From assembly GCF_001509475.1 (NCBI RefSeq), contig NZ_LLZG01000007.1:1-32980 (forward strand): a stretch of DNA of 32,980 bases. Direction: 5' to 3'. A program made the translations under genes and the position numbers. The first letter of the stretch is position 1. Every line of letters starts with the position of its first letter. Below the pieces are notes generated by a model, which made no database searches, was not told where the DNA came from, and saw only the letters and a list, made by a program, of their open reading frames with translations. Positions 24,820 to 32,840 of the stretch are shown here, piece by piece. This stretch comes from Streptomyces regalis (GTDB lineage: Bacteria; Actinomycetota; Actinomycetes; Streptomycetales; Streptomycetaceae).

Positions 24820-25040
24820 TGAACACCCCTGACACCTGGCGCAAGTCGTCCTACTCAGGCGAGGGCGACGGCAACGACTGCGTGGAGATCGCGAACACCC
24901 CCGCCCACGTGGCCGTCCGCGACTCAAAGGCCCCGGCCTACGGCACCCTCACCTTCCCGACCGGAGCCTTCGCAGCCTTCCTAGACGACCTGAAGTCGGC
25001 TCACTCCACCGTCACCGACTTCGCCAGGTTCCGAGGCTGA
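24819..25040 (+). CDS. DUF397 protein, copy 2, running into glmS
   Basis: 73 residues, start overlapping the stop of copy 1 (TAATG). By eye about 70% identical to copy 1 over 66 positions, including WRKSSYSGEGDGN, RDSKAPA and TLTFPTGAF, so a recent tandem duplication. The C-terminus STVTDFARFRG continues six residues past the point where copy 1 stops. It is read from the antisense of the last glmS codons, overlapping glmS by 40 bases in convergent orientation. Two partners for one XRE regulator may mean dosage or specialisation. Confidence 0.88.
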   Translation: MNTPDTWRKSSYSGEGDGNDCVEIANTPAHVAVRDSKAPAYGTLTFPTGAFAAFLDDLKSAHSTVTDFARFRG

Positions 25041-26848
25041 TCCACCTCGTTCCCCCGAGCGGTGGCCAGCTCGCACGCGAAGACCTGAAGCGGCACCGTA
25101 GCCACCAGCGGCTGAAGCAAAGTCGGAGTCGCCGGAATCCAGATCAAGTGATCCGCATACGGCACCACCGCCTCATCCCCCTCCTCCGCGATCACGATCG
25201 TCCGAGCACCCCGAGCCCGAATCTCCTGGATGTTGGACACGATCTTGTCGTGCAGCACAGACCGCCCCCGAGGTGAAGGCACCACGACCACCACCGGCAG
25301 ATCGTCCTCGATCAGGGCGATAGGCCCGTGCTTCAGCTCCCCCGCCGCAAACCCCTCGGCGTGCATATAGGCAAGTTCCTTCAGCTTCAGCGCACCTTCC
25401 AGCGCCACCGGATATCCCACATGCCGCCCAAGGAACAGCACCGTGTTCTTGTGGGCCAGGCTCCGCGCCAGCGCCCGCACCGGCTCCATGGTCTCCAGCA
25501 CCCGCTCGACCTCACCGGAGATCTGCGACAGGTCCCGGATCACCGCATGGATCTCGTCCCCCCACTTGGTGCCCCGCACCTGCCCCAGATACAGCGCGAC
25601 GAGATAGCAGGCCACGAGCTGCGTCAGAAACGCCTTCGTCGAAGCAACCGCGACCTCGGGCCCGGCATGCGTATAAAGCACCGCATCCGACTCACGCGGA
25701 ATCGTCGACCCGTTGGTGTTGCAGATTGCCAGCACCCGGGCTCCCTGCTCACGCGCATGCCGTAGCGCCATCAGCGTGTCCATGGTCTCGCCGGACTGGG
25801 AGATGGCGATGACGAGCGTCTGCTGATCGAGGATCGGATCCCGGTACCGAAACTCACTGGCCAGCTCCACCTCACACGGAATCCGCGTCCAGTGCTCGAT
25901 GGCGTACTTGGCAATCAACCCGGCGTGAAAGGCCGTACCGCACGCAACAATCACAACCTTGTCGACTTCCCGCAGCTCGGAGGCGCTGATCCGGACCTCG
26001 TCCAGCGTCAGGGAGCCGGCGGCGTCGATGCGCCCCAGCAAGGTATCGGCGACAGCCTTGGGCTGCTCGGCGATCTCCTTGAGCATGAAGTAGTCATAGC
26101 CCCCCTTTTCCGCGGCGGCGGCGTCCCAGTCGACGCGATACGACCGCACATCCGCCGGCCGCCCGTCGAACCCGGTGACGGTCACCCCGTCCCGCCGCAG
26201 CTCGACCACCTGGTCCTGCCCCAGCTCGATCGCCGACCGCGTATGGGCGATGAACGCGGCGACGTCCGAGGCAAGAAAGGCCTCACCCTCCCCAACGCCC
26301 ACCACCAGCGGCGAGTTCCGCCGCGCCCCCACCACCACATCGGGCTCGTCCGCATGCACGGCGACCAGCGTGAACGCCCCCTCCAGCCGCCGGCACACCA
26401 GCCGCATGGCCTCGGCGAGGTCGGCACAGGCCGAGAACTCCTCGGCGAGCAGGTGCGCGACCACCTCGGTGTCCGTCTCGGAGGCCAGCTCATGCCCCCG
26501 CTCCTCCAACTCGGCCCGAAGCGCGGCGAAGTTCTCGATGATCCCGTTGTGCACGACGGCCACGCGCCCGGCGTTGTCGAGGTGCGGATGCGCGTTGGCA
26601 TCCGTCGGCCCGCCGTGCGTGGCCCACCGCGTGTGCCCGATGCCGGTCGCCCCCGTCGGCAGCGGCCGCTCCGTCAGTTCCTTCTCCAGGTTGACGAACT
26701 TGCCCGCCTTCTTCGCGGCCGCCAACCCCCCGTCCGCCAGCACGGCGACACCCGCCGAGTCGTACCCCCGGTACTCCAGCCGCTTCAGCCCGGCCATCAC
26801 GATCTCGAGCGCCGACTGCGACCCCACGTATCCCACGATTCCGCACAT
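25001..26848 (-). CDS. glmS: Glutamine-fructose-6-phosphate aminotransferase (isomerising)
   Basis: 615 residues from the ATG at 26846-26848; the longer open frame to 27172 is not family sequence. The second residue is the catalytic Cys of the N-terminal glutaminase (MCGIVGYVG, YRGYDSAGVAV, HTRWATHGGPTDANAHPH). Two SIS isomerase domains follow (IVACGTAFHAGLIAKYAIE, AISQSGETMDTLMALRHA; HAEGFAAGELKHGPIALIE), ending RNLAKSVTVE. It makes glucosamine-6-phosphate, the first committed step to UDP-GlcNAc; glmM at 29864 does the next. A -10-like TAGGCT ends seven bases before the ATG and there is no Shine-Dalgarno, so a leaderless message is likely. No glmS ribozyme is seen. Confidence 0.97.
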   Translation of the reverse strand: MCGIVGYVGSQSALEIVMAGLKRLEYRGYDSAGVAVLADGGLAAAKKAGKFVNLEKELTERPLPTGATGIGHTRWATHGGPTDANAHPHLDNAGRVAVVHNGIIENFAALRAELEERGHELASETDTEVVAHLLAEEFSACADLAEAMRLVCRRLEGAFTLVAVHADEPDVVVGARRNSPLVVGVGEGEAFLASDVAAFIAHTRSAIELGQDQVVELRRDGVTVTGFDGRPADVRSYRVDWDAAAAEKGGYDYFMLKEIAEQPKAVADTLLGRIDAAGSLTLDEVRISASELREVDKVVIVACGTAFHAGLIAKYAIEHWTRIPCEVELASEFRYRDPILDQQTLVIAISQSGETMDTLMALRHAREQGARVLAICNTNGSTIPRESDAVLYTHAGPEVAVASTKAFLTQLVACYLVALYLGQVRGTKWGDEIHAVIRDLSQISGEVERVLETMEPVRALARSLAHKNTVLFLGRHVGYPVALEGALKLKELAYMHAEGFAAGELKHGPIALIEDDLPVVVVVPSPRGRSVLHDKIVSNIQEIRARGARTIVIAEEGDEAVVPYADHLIWIPATPTLLQPLVATVPLQVFACELATARGNEVDQPRNLAKSVTVE

Positions 26849-27191
26849 GCGCGGCAGCCTACGACCGAACTCCGCCCAGAAAAGGCCGTAGCGTGCCCGA
26901 TTTCGGAAATTTCCACTGGGTGCGCGTGCCGCGACGGGCGACTCACCATGACCGTCGAAAATCAGCCATCTCCGTGAGCCTCGAACGCCGGACTTACACG
27001 ACCCATCCACAGCTGCCACACAAGCGAGCGGGGGAGCAGGCCGGCGCGGGACGCGCGGACCCGAAACCCGGCCGGGTGCTCCCCGGCGGGGCTTCATCCA
27101 CTCCCCCGGAGCCTGCTGACACCCGCCTGCTGACACCCCAACGTGACCCACCCCACCCCCCACCCCGTTCAAACAGCGTTAACAATGGACT
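26849..27191. other. Intergenic region between glmS and coaA
   Basis: 343 bases holding the divergent promoters of glmS (minus) and coaA (plus). A 14-base direct repeat, GCCTGCTGACACCC, occurs twice back to back (27111-27124 and 27125-27138), about 55-80 bases before the coaA start, followed by a C-rich run. TAACAAT (27180-27186) may be part of the coaA promoter. Open frames here lack ribosome binding sites and family features; I see no gene. Confidence 0.5.
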
Positions 27192-28181
27192 GTGATCTCT
27201 CCGGTCTCCTCGATACCCCGGAGCGCCCACCGGCAGCGGCCGGAGGCGACTCCCTACGTCGACCTCACCCGCTCCGAGTGGAGTGCGCTGCGCGACAAGA
27301 CCCCGCTGCCGCTCACCGCGGAAGAGGTCGAGAAGCTGCGCGGCCTCGGTGACGTCATCGACCTCGACGAGGTCCGCGACATCTACCTCCCGCTCTCCCG
27401 CCTCCTCAACCTCTACGTAGGCGCCACCGACGGCCTGCGCGGCGCCCTGAACACCTTCCTCGGCGAACAGGGCTCCCAGTCCGGCACCCCGTTCGTCATA
27501 GGAGTCGCCGGCTCCGTCGCCGTAGGAAAGTCCACGGTCGCCCGCCTCCTGCAGGCCCTGCTCTCCCGCTGGCCCGAGCACCCGCGCGTCGAGCTGGTCA
27601 CGACGGACGGCTTCCTGCTCCCCACCAAGGAGCTCCAGGCCCGCGGCCTGATGTCGCGGAAGGGTTTCCCCGAGTCCTTCGACCGCCGCGCCCTGACCCG
27701 CTTCGTCGCCGACATCAAGGCGGGCAAGGACGAGGTCACGGCCCCCGTCTACTCCCACCTGATCTACGACATCGTCCCCGACCAGCGGCTCACGGTCCGC
27801 CGCCCCGACATCCTGATCGTCGAGGGCCTGAACGTCCTGCAGCCCGCCCTCCCCGGCAAGGACGGCCGCACCCGGGTCGGCCTCGCGGACTACTTCGACT
27901 TCAGCGTGTACGTCGACGCCCGCACCGAGGACATCGAGCGCTGGTACCTCAACCGCTTCAAGCGGCTGCGCGAGACGGCTTTCCAGAACCCCTCCTCGTA
28001 CTTCCGCAAATACACCCAGGTCTCCGAGGAGGAGGCCCTCGACTACGCCCGCACGATGTGGCGCACGATCAACAAGCCCAACCTCGTCGAGAACATCGCC
28101 CCCACCCGAGGCCGCGCCACCCTCGTCGTCCGCAAGGGCCCGGACCACAAGGTCCAGCGCCTGAGCCTGCGCAAGCTGTAG
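27192..28181 (+). CDS. coaA: Type I pantothenate kinase
   Basis: 329 residues, GTG start without a Shine-Dalgarno (probably leaderless). Phosphorylates pantothenate, the first and controlling step of coenzyme A synthesis. Features of the bacterial type I enzyme: N-terminal [17 protein letters not shown]-loop [12 protein letters not shown] at 104-115, [46 protein letters not shown], and the C-terminal [20 protein letters not shown]. Intact and of usual length. The AcpS gene in the same window uses the pathway's product. Confidence 0.96.
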   Translation: MISPVSSIPRSAHRQRPEATPYVDLTRSEWSALRDKTPLPLTAEEVEKLRGLGDVIDLDEVRDIYLPLSRLLNLYVGATDGLRGALNTFLGEQGSQSGTPFVIGVAGSVAVGKSTVARLLQALLSRWPEHPRVELVTTDGFLLPTKELQARGLMSRKGFPESFDRRALTRFVADIKAGKDEVTAPVYSHLIYDIVPDQRLTVRRPDILIVEGLNVLQPALPGKDGRTRVGLADYFDFSVYVDARTEDIERWYLNRFKRLRETAFQNPSSYFRKYTQVSEEEALDYARTMWRTINKPNLVENIAPTRGRATLVVRKGPDHKVQRLSLRKL

Positions 28182-28242
28182 GGCCCCGCCAGACAAGCCC
28201 TGGGGCCGCAAGGCCGAGACGCGGGCCTGTTAGATGGACGCC

Positions 28243-29190
28243 ATGCTGCATCTGCGCCTGATCACCCCGGCCGACAAGACCCACGACGTGGTCCGCCTGA
28301 TCGAGAAGATGGTCGGCACCACACACCTCGTCGTGCTGCCGGGCGCCGCCCGCAACCCTGCCGGGGACGTCGTCCTGTGCGACGTGGCGCGCGAGGCGGG
28401 TGACGAACTTCTGAGCAGGCTGCAGGGGTTGGACCTCGACAAGTCCGGCTCCATCGCCGTCGAGAACATCGACCTGTCACTGTCCAGGCGCGCCGACAAG
28501 GCCGAGGCGGAGGCCCCCGGCGAGGGCGCGGACGCGGTGCTGTGGGAGCACCTCACGGACGCGACGCACGAGGAGTCCACCCTCTCCATCACCTACCTGG
28601 CCTTCATCACGCTCGCCACGATGATCGCGGCGTGCGGTGTGGTGCTCGACAACGCGATCCTGATCGTGGGCGCGATGGCGGTCGGCCCGGAGTTCGGACC
28701 GCTGGCGGGCATCTGTACGGCCTCGGTGAAACGGGCTCCGCGCCTGGCGCTGCGCTCACTGATCGCCCTGCTGGTCGGCTTCGCCGTCGCGATGGCAGCG
28801 ACGGTGGCCTTCAGCTACTTCATGGACGCCGTCGGCCTGTTCACCGAGGCCAAACTGGAGGCCGAACGGCCCAACACCGGGTTCATCTACGCCCCCGACT
28901 GGTTCTCCTTCGTCGTGGCGATCCTCGCCGGCGCCGCCGGCACCCTCTCCCTGACGTCCGCCAAGTCCGGCGCCCTGGTCGGCGTCGCCATCTCCGTGAC
29001 GACGGTCCCGGCCGCCGCGAACGCCGCAGTGGCCCTGATCTACGACGACGCCAAGCAGACCTGGCTCTCGACGGGCCAGCTGCTCCTGAACCTGCTGGGC
29101 ATCGTCCTGGCCGGCACCCTCACGCTCCTGGCCCAGAAGTGGCTGTGGGCCAGGCAGCGTGAGCGTCAGGCGAAGGCCGGCGGCGTCTAG
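28243..29190 (+). CDS. DUF389 family membrane protein
   Basis: 315 residues from the ATG at 28243; an ATG three codons upstream (28234) is possible. TTAGAT (28230-28235) sits seven bases before 28243 as a likely -10, and there is no Shine-Dalgarno, so I prefer the shorter leaderless form starting MLHLRLITPADK. The N-terminal soluble part (1-95) is followed by about six membrane segments: LSITYLAFITLATMIAACGV, AILIVGAMAVGPEFGPLAGI, LALRSLIALLVGFAVAMAAT, FSFVVAILAGAAGTLSLT, SGALVGVAISVTTVPAAANA and LLLNLLGIVLAGTLTLLAQ. The GAMAVGPEFGP motif is typical of DUF389 (TIGR00341-like). Function unknown; transport or channel activity is a guess from topology. Its TAG overlaps the stop codon of the convergent secreted gene. 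Confidence 0.88.
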   Translation: MLHLRLITPADKTHDVVRLIEKMVGTTHLVVLPGAARNPAGDVVLCDVAREAGDELLSRLQGLDLDKSGSIAVENIDLSLSRRADKAEAEAPGEGADAVLWEHLTDATHEESTLSITYLAFITLATMIAACGVVLDNAILIVGAMAVGPEFGPLAGICTASVKRAPRLALRSLIALLVGFAVAMAATVAFSYFMDAVGLFTEAKLEAERPNTGFIYAPDWFSFVVAILAGAAGTLSLTSAKSGALVGVAISVTTVPAAANAAVALIYDDAKQTWLSTGQLLLNLLGIVLAGTLTLLAQKWLWARQRERQAKAGGV

Positions 29191-29720
29191 GAGATGTAAC
29201 GCGCTTCGCAGCCCGTGCCGATCACGTCACCGGGGTTGGCGAACACCACGTCCGAACCGAGGCCACAGGTGGACACGATGTCGTTGTTGGGCGTGTCGTC
29301 GTCCACACCGATCGTGTCGTTGCCGCTGCCGGTCTCCACGATGTCGGCGCCCGAGCCGGCATCGACGACGGTGCGGATACCGATGCTCGTCCCATGGAAC
29401 TGGTCACCCCCGTCACCCAGCCCGACCGCGAGCCGGCTGACGGGGAGGGGACAGTTGACATTGAAGAAGTCCACCTGGGAGCAACCCGGTCCCGCCGCGA
29501 CGCCCGTGGTGTCCATGAGCCTCAGATTGGTGCCGACGACGGTGGCCGTCACATTGTTCGCGAAGCCGGCCCGCGCACTGAGACCGACGGTGCCGAAAAA
29601 ACGAAACGCAGTGGAACCGGGGGTCTGGGCCGCGGCCGGGGTGGCGAGCGCGGGGACGACGAGACCGACGGCCAGGGCCGGAACAGCCGCTCGCTTCAGG
29701 ATGCTGCTCACGATCTTCAT
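29187..29720 (-). CDS. Small secreted protein with RTX-like calcium-binding tail
   Basis: 177 residues from the ATG at 29718-29720 (MKIVSSILKRAAVPALAV...; signal peptide about 1-31 ending AAAQ). An upstream ATG at 29801 would prefix a non-signal-like sequence. The central region has strands around FRFFGTVGLSARAGFANNVTATVVG and two cysteines (CSQVDFFNVNC). The C-terminal third has Gly/Asp/Asn turns spaced nine residues apart (GSGADIVETGSGNDTIGVDDD, here in parts GSGADIVET and GSGNDTIGV, then GLGSDVVFA), which resemble RTX nonapeptide repeats, and two more cysteines. Probably a small calcium-dependent surface or secreted protein; function unknown. A 12-base inverted repeat precedes it. Confidence 0.75.
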   Translation of the reverse strand: MKIVSSILKRAAVPALAVGLVVPALATPAAAQTPGSTAFRFFGTVGLSARAGFANNVTATVVGTNLRLMDTTGVAAGPGCSQVDFFNVNCPLPVSRLAVGLGDGGDQFHGTSIGIRTVVDAGSGADIVETGSGNDTIGVDDDTPNNDIVSTCGLGSDVVFANPGDVIGTGCEARYIS

Positions 29721-29733
29721 GCGGTGTCTCTCT

Positions 29734-29778
29734 CTTTCGTCGAGGCAGGGCGCCAAGCAGAGCCCCCCTCGACGAAAG
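29734..29778 (-). repeat. Long inverted repeat between glmM and the RTX-like gene
   Basis: Perfect 12-base arms, CTTTCGTCGAGG (29734-29745) and CCTCGACGAAAG (29767-29778), around 21 bases that can form an inner GGGC/GCCC stem. On the minus strand it follows glmM by 85 bases and lies 13 bases before the RTX-like ATG. It may be the glmM terminator (no T tract), a leader hairpin of the secreted gene or an operator. Confidence 0.65.
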
Positions 29779-29863
29779 TGAAACAACCAGTCACGGCGCA
29801 CGCACCCTTTGTTACGCCGCCGGAGCGGAACTCAGTCCCCACCCCGCACGGCGTCCCGTGGAA

Positions 29864-31222
29864 CTACCCCAGCGCCGACTTCACCGCATCGGCAAGCCGC
29901 CCGGCGACCGACCGCGCCTGGTCGATGTCGGCGGCCTCGACCATCACACGCACCAACGGCTCGGTCCCCGAAGGCCGAAGCAGCACCCGCCCGGTCTCCC
30001 CCAGCTCCCGCTCCGCCTCGGCGACGGCGGCGGCGAGGTCGGCCGACGTCTTGACCCGCGCCTTGTCCACGTCAGGCACATTGATCAGCACCTGCGGCAG
30101 CCGCTCCATCACCGACGCGAGATCCCGCAGCGTACGCCCGGTCTGCGCGACGCGCGCGGCCAGCAGCAGCCCGGTCAGCGTGCCGTCACCGGTCGTGGCG
30201 TGATCCAGCACGATCACATGCCCGGACTGCTCGCCACCCAGCGCGAAGCCCTTCTCCTTCATCTCCTCCAGCACATACCGGTCGCCGACCGCGGTCTGCA
30301 CGAGGTGGATCCCCTCGCGCTCCATCGCCAGCTTGAAGCCGAGGTTGGACATGACGGTCGCCACCACGGTGTCGGACCGCAGAGCGGACCGCTCCCGCAT
30401 CCCCAGCGCGAGCACGGCGAGGATCTGGTCGCCGTCGACCTCCTGGCCGGTGTGGTCCACGGCGAGGCAACGGTCGGCGTCCCCGTCGTGCGCGATACCG
30501 AGGGCGGCACCCTGCTCGACGACGGCGGCCTTCAGCTTGTCCAGGTGCGTGGACCCGCAACCGTCATTGATGTTGAGCCCGTCCGGCTCGGCACCGATGG
30601 TGACGACCTCGGCCCCGGCCCGCGTGAACACCTCCGGCGACACGCGCGCCGCGGCACCGTGCGCCTCGTCGAGGACGATCTTCAGCCCGTCCAGCCGGTT
30701 GGGCAGTACGTCCAGGAGGTGGGCGACGTAGTCCTCGAACCCCTCGTCGTACGACCGCACACGCCCGACATCCGCACCCGTCGGCCGCTCCCACGGCTCA
30801 CCGTGCCGGTGCTCGTCGTAGACGGCCTCGATACGGTCCTCCAGCTCGTCGTCGAGCTTGTGCCCGCCGCGCGCGAGGAACTTGACGCCGTTGTCCGGCA
30901 TGGCGTTGTGGCTGGCGGAGAGCATGACGCCGAGGTCGGCGCCGAGCGATCCCGTCAGAAAGGCCACCGCCGGTGTCGGCAGCACACCGACCCGCAGCAC
31001 ATCGACACCCGCACTCGCCAGACCGGCCACCACGGCGGCCTCCAGGAACTCCCCGGACGCGCGCGGGTCCCGTCCGACCACCGCCTTCGGCCGGTGGCCC
31101 TCGAAGGTGCCCGCCTCGGCCAGCACGTGTGCCGCCGCCACGGACAGACCGAGCGCCATCTCGGCCGTCAGATCCGCGTTGGCGACGCCACGCACGCCGT
31201 CCGTGCCGAAGAGTCGTCCCAC
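29864..31222 (-). CDS. glmM: Phosphoglucosamine mutase
   Basis: 452 residues, GTG start with an AGGAGG ribosome binding site four bases upstream. Converts glucosamine-6-phosphate to glucosamine-1-phosphate for UDP-GlcNAc. Phosphoserine loop [15 protein letters not shown] (Ser104 is the phosphorylated residue), metal loop HDGDADRCL, sugar-binding GEQSGHVI and phosphate-binding [15 protein letters not shown]-terminus [12 protein letters not shown] is invariant in the family. It follows the rpsI terminator, so it probably has its own promoter in 31223-31364, where CACACGAGC occurs twice 24 bases apart. Confidence 0.97.
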   Translation of the reverse strand: MGRLFGTDGVRGVANADLTAEMALGLSVAAAHVLAEAGTFEGHRPKAVVGRDPRASGEFLEAAVVAGLASAGVDVLRVGVLPTPAVAFLTGSLGADLGVMLSASHNAMPDNGVKFLARGGHKLDDELEDRIEAVYDEHRHGEPWERPTGADVGRVRSYDEGFEDYVAHLLDVLPNRLDGLKIVLDEAHGAAARVSPEVFTRAGAEVVTIGAEPDGLNINDGCGSTHLDKLKAAVVEQGAALGIAHDGDADRCLAVDHTGQEVDGDQILAVLALGMRERSALRSDTVVATVMSNLGFKLAMEREGIHLVQTAVGDRYVLEEMKEKGFALGGEQSGHVIVLDHATTGDGTLTGLLLAARVAQTGRTLRDLASVMERLPQVLINVPDVDKARVKTSADLAAAVAEAERELGETGRVLLRPSGTEPLVRVMVEAADIDQARSVAGRLADAVKSALG

Positions 31223-31365
31223 TTGTCCTCCTGAGGAAGCGTCAGTTTCCGGAGATCGTCCGATAGTCCCATCGCTCGATCACACGAGCTGATGGACACA
31301 GGGGCACACGAGCACACCAGCCTTTGAGCACCTTGTGCCGTTATACGCCCAAGCCTGTGAGAAAA

Positions 31366-31407
31366 CGAACGCCCCGGCGGCACTGTGGCGTGCCGCCGGG
31401 GCGTTCG
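31366..31407 (-). terminator. Strong terminator of the rplM-rpsI operon
   Basis: An 18-base perfect stem, CGAACGCCCCGGCGGCAC (31366-31383) with its complement at 31390-31407 and a six-base loop, lies 19 bases after the rpsI stop. Reading on the minus strand it is followed by TTTTCTC, a textbook intrinsic terminator separating rpsI from glmM. Confidence 0.93.
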
Positions 31408-31426
31408 GACGTACAGGCAGCGAAGC

Positions 31427-31939
31427 TTAGCGCTTGCTGTACTGCGGAGCCTTGCGGGCCTTCTTCAGACCGGCCTTCTTGCGCTCGACCGCACGGTCGT
31501 CGCGCTTGAGGAAGCCGGCCTTCTTCAGCGCGCCGCGGTTGTTGTCGACGTCGGCCTCGTTCAGCGCACGGGCGACACCGAGACGGAGCGCACCGGCCTG
31601 ACCGGAGACACCGCCACCGGCGATGCGGGCGATGACGTCGTAGCGACCTTCGAGCTCAAGAACCTTGAACGGCTCGTTGACCTCCTGCTGGTGCACCTTG
31701 TTCGGGAAGTAGTCCTCGAGCGTACGCCCGTTGATCTTCCACTTGCCGGTGCCCGGCACAATGCGAACGCGCGCGATGGCGTTCTTACGACGACCCAGGC
31801 CGGCGGCGGGCTGGGGCTCACCGAAGCGCGAGGCGACGGACTCGGAGGTGTACTCACCCTCCACCGGAACCTCGGACTCGGTGGTGTAGCTGTCGATGTC
31901 AAGCTCTTCGAGCGGCTGCTCGGCAGTGGTCTCGGCCAC
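31427..31939 (-). CDS. rpsI: 30S ribosomal protein S9
   Basis: 170 residues, GTG start. The S9 core starts near residue 46: [21 protein letters not shown], given as [14 protein letters not shown] and PGTGKW; then [33 protein letters not shown] and the basic C-terminus [12 protein letters not shown] that reaches the ribosomal P site. The acidic N-terminal extension of about 45 residues is common in actinobacterial S9. It is 42 bases downstream of rplM in the same operon. Confidence 0.98.
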   Translation of the reverse strand: MAETTAEQPLEELDIDSYTTESEVPVEGEYTSESVASRFGEPQPAAGLGRRKNAIARVRIVPGTGKWKINGRTLEDYFPNKVHQQEVNEPFKVLELEGRYDVIARIAGGGVSGQAGALRLGVARALNEADVDNNRGALKKAGFLKRDDRAVERKKAGLKKARKAPQYSKR

Positions 31940-31981
31940 GATTCTCCTCAGATTCTCTTCAGGCTTAGGGGGTGGCCGGAC

Positions 31982-32425
31982 TTACTGCGCGACCTGGGTG
32001 ATCTCGTACGGCTGCGGCTGCTGCGCGCCGTGCGGGTGCTGGTCACCCTTGTAGACCTTCAGCTTCGAGAGCATCTGACGGCCCAGAGTGTTCTTGGGGA
32101 GCATGCCCTTGACGGCCTTCTCGATGGCCTTCTCGGGGTTCTTGTCGAGGAGCTCGTCGTAACGGACGGAGCGCAGACCACCCGGGTAGCCGGAGTGGCG
32201 GTACGCCATCTTCTGAGTCCGCTTGTTGCCGGACAGGTGCACCTTGTCGGCGTTGATGATGATGACGAAGTCACCGGTGTCGACGTGGGGCGCGTAGATC
32301 GGCTTGTGCTTGCCCCGCAGGATGGAGGCGGCGGTGCTGGCGAGACGGCCCAGGACAACGTCCTGAGCGTCAATGACGTGCCACTGGCGCGTCACATCGC
32401 CGGGCTTGGGGCTGTACGTACGCAC
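31982..32425 (-). CDS. rplM: 50S ribosomal protein L13
   Basis: 147 residues, GTG start with GAAGG about ten bases upstream. L13 signatures: [50 protein letters not shown], and [29 protein letters not shown]. First gene of the rplM-rpsI pair; the gene order is nearly universal in bacteria. Confidence 0.98.
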   Translation of the reverse strand: MRTYSPKPGDVTRQWHVIDAQDVVLGRLASTAASILRGKHKPIYAPHVDTGDFVIIINADKVHLSGNKRTQKMAYRHSGYPGGLRSVRYDELLDKNPEKAIEKAVKGMLPKNTLGRQMLSKLKVYKGDQHPHGAQQPQPYEITQVAQ

Positions 32426-32604
32426 GGTTCGTAGCCTTCGCTTCGAGTGAATGGTCCTGAACAGGTCACCGAAACGATCACGACAGCCTGGACCGCACGG
32501 CGGCGACGCATACCGCGTACGTGGGGTCGCTGGTCATCGGCCCGGTGGACCGGTGTAAGGGCCCGTCCCGTGAGAATGAGCAAGCCAATACACAACGAAC
32601 ATGC

Positions 32605-32634
32605 AGGATACCTGCGGCGCCCGGGCCGGGTCAA
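32605..32634 (-). promoter_or_regulatory. Promoter of the rplM-rpsI operon
   Basis: On the minus strand TTGACC (32629-32634), 18 bases, TATCCT (32605-32610): a strong vegetative-type promoter. Transcription would start near 32598, leaving a leader of about 170 bases before the rplM GTG. I find no decisive L13-binding structure in that leader. Confidence 0.7.
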
Positions 32635-32840
32635 AACGGGTCGCTGCGACCCGCCCTGCAGTCCGACACCCAGCGTAGACGCCCCGCCCGGGGACTACCG
32701 CCCCCAGCCCCGCTTCCCTCGGACACCGGACGGGCCGGGTTGCCTGGACCGTCGCTCGGAAGCGGACGTCCATGCCGAACGTGACGATCAGCGACCCGGC
32801 GCTGTGGACCGGCAGAGGCTTACGCCCAGCCCCGGGCACC
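32635..32840. other. Non-coding stretch upstream of the rplM promoter
   Basis: About 200 bases between the rplM promoter and the tandem repeat. A plus-strand frame opens at 32773 (ATG, MPNVTISDPALWTGRG...) with GC-rich third positions for about 17 codons, then AGA and TTA codons, and runs into the tandem repeat. No ribosome binding site; I do not call it a gene. Confidence 0.4.

Noticed and set aside
26849..27172. 108-codon N-terminal extension of glmS
   Set aside because: GlmS must begin with Met-Cys, since the cysteine is the glutaminase nucleophile; the extension is unrelated sequence.
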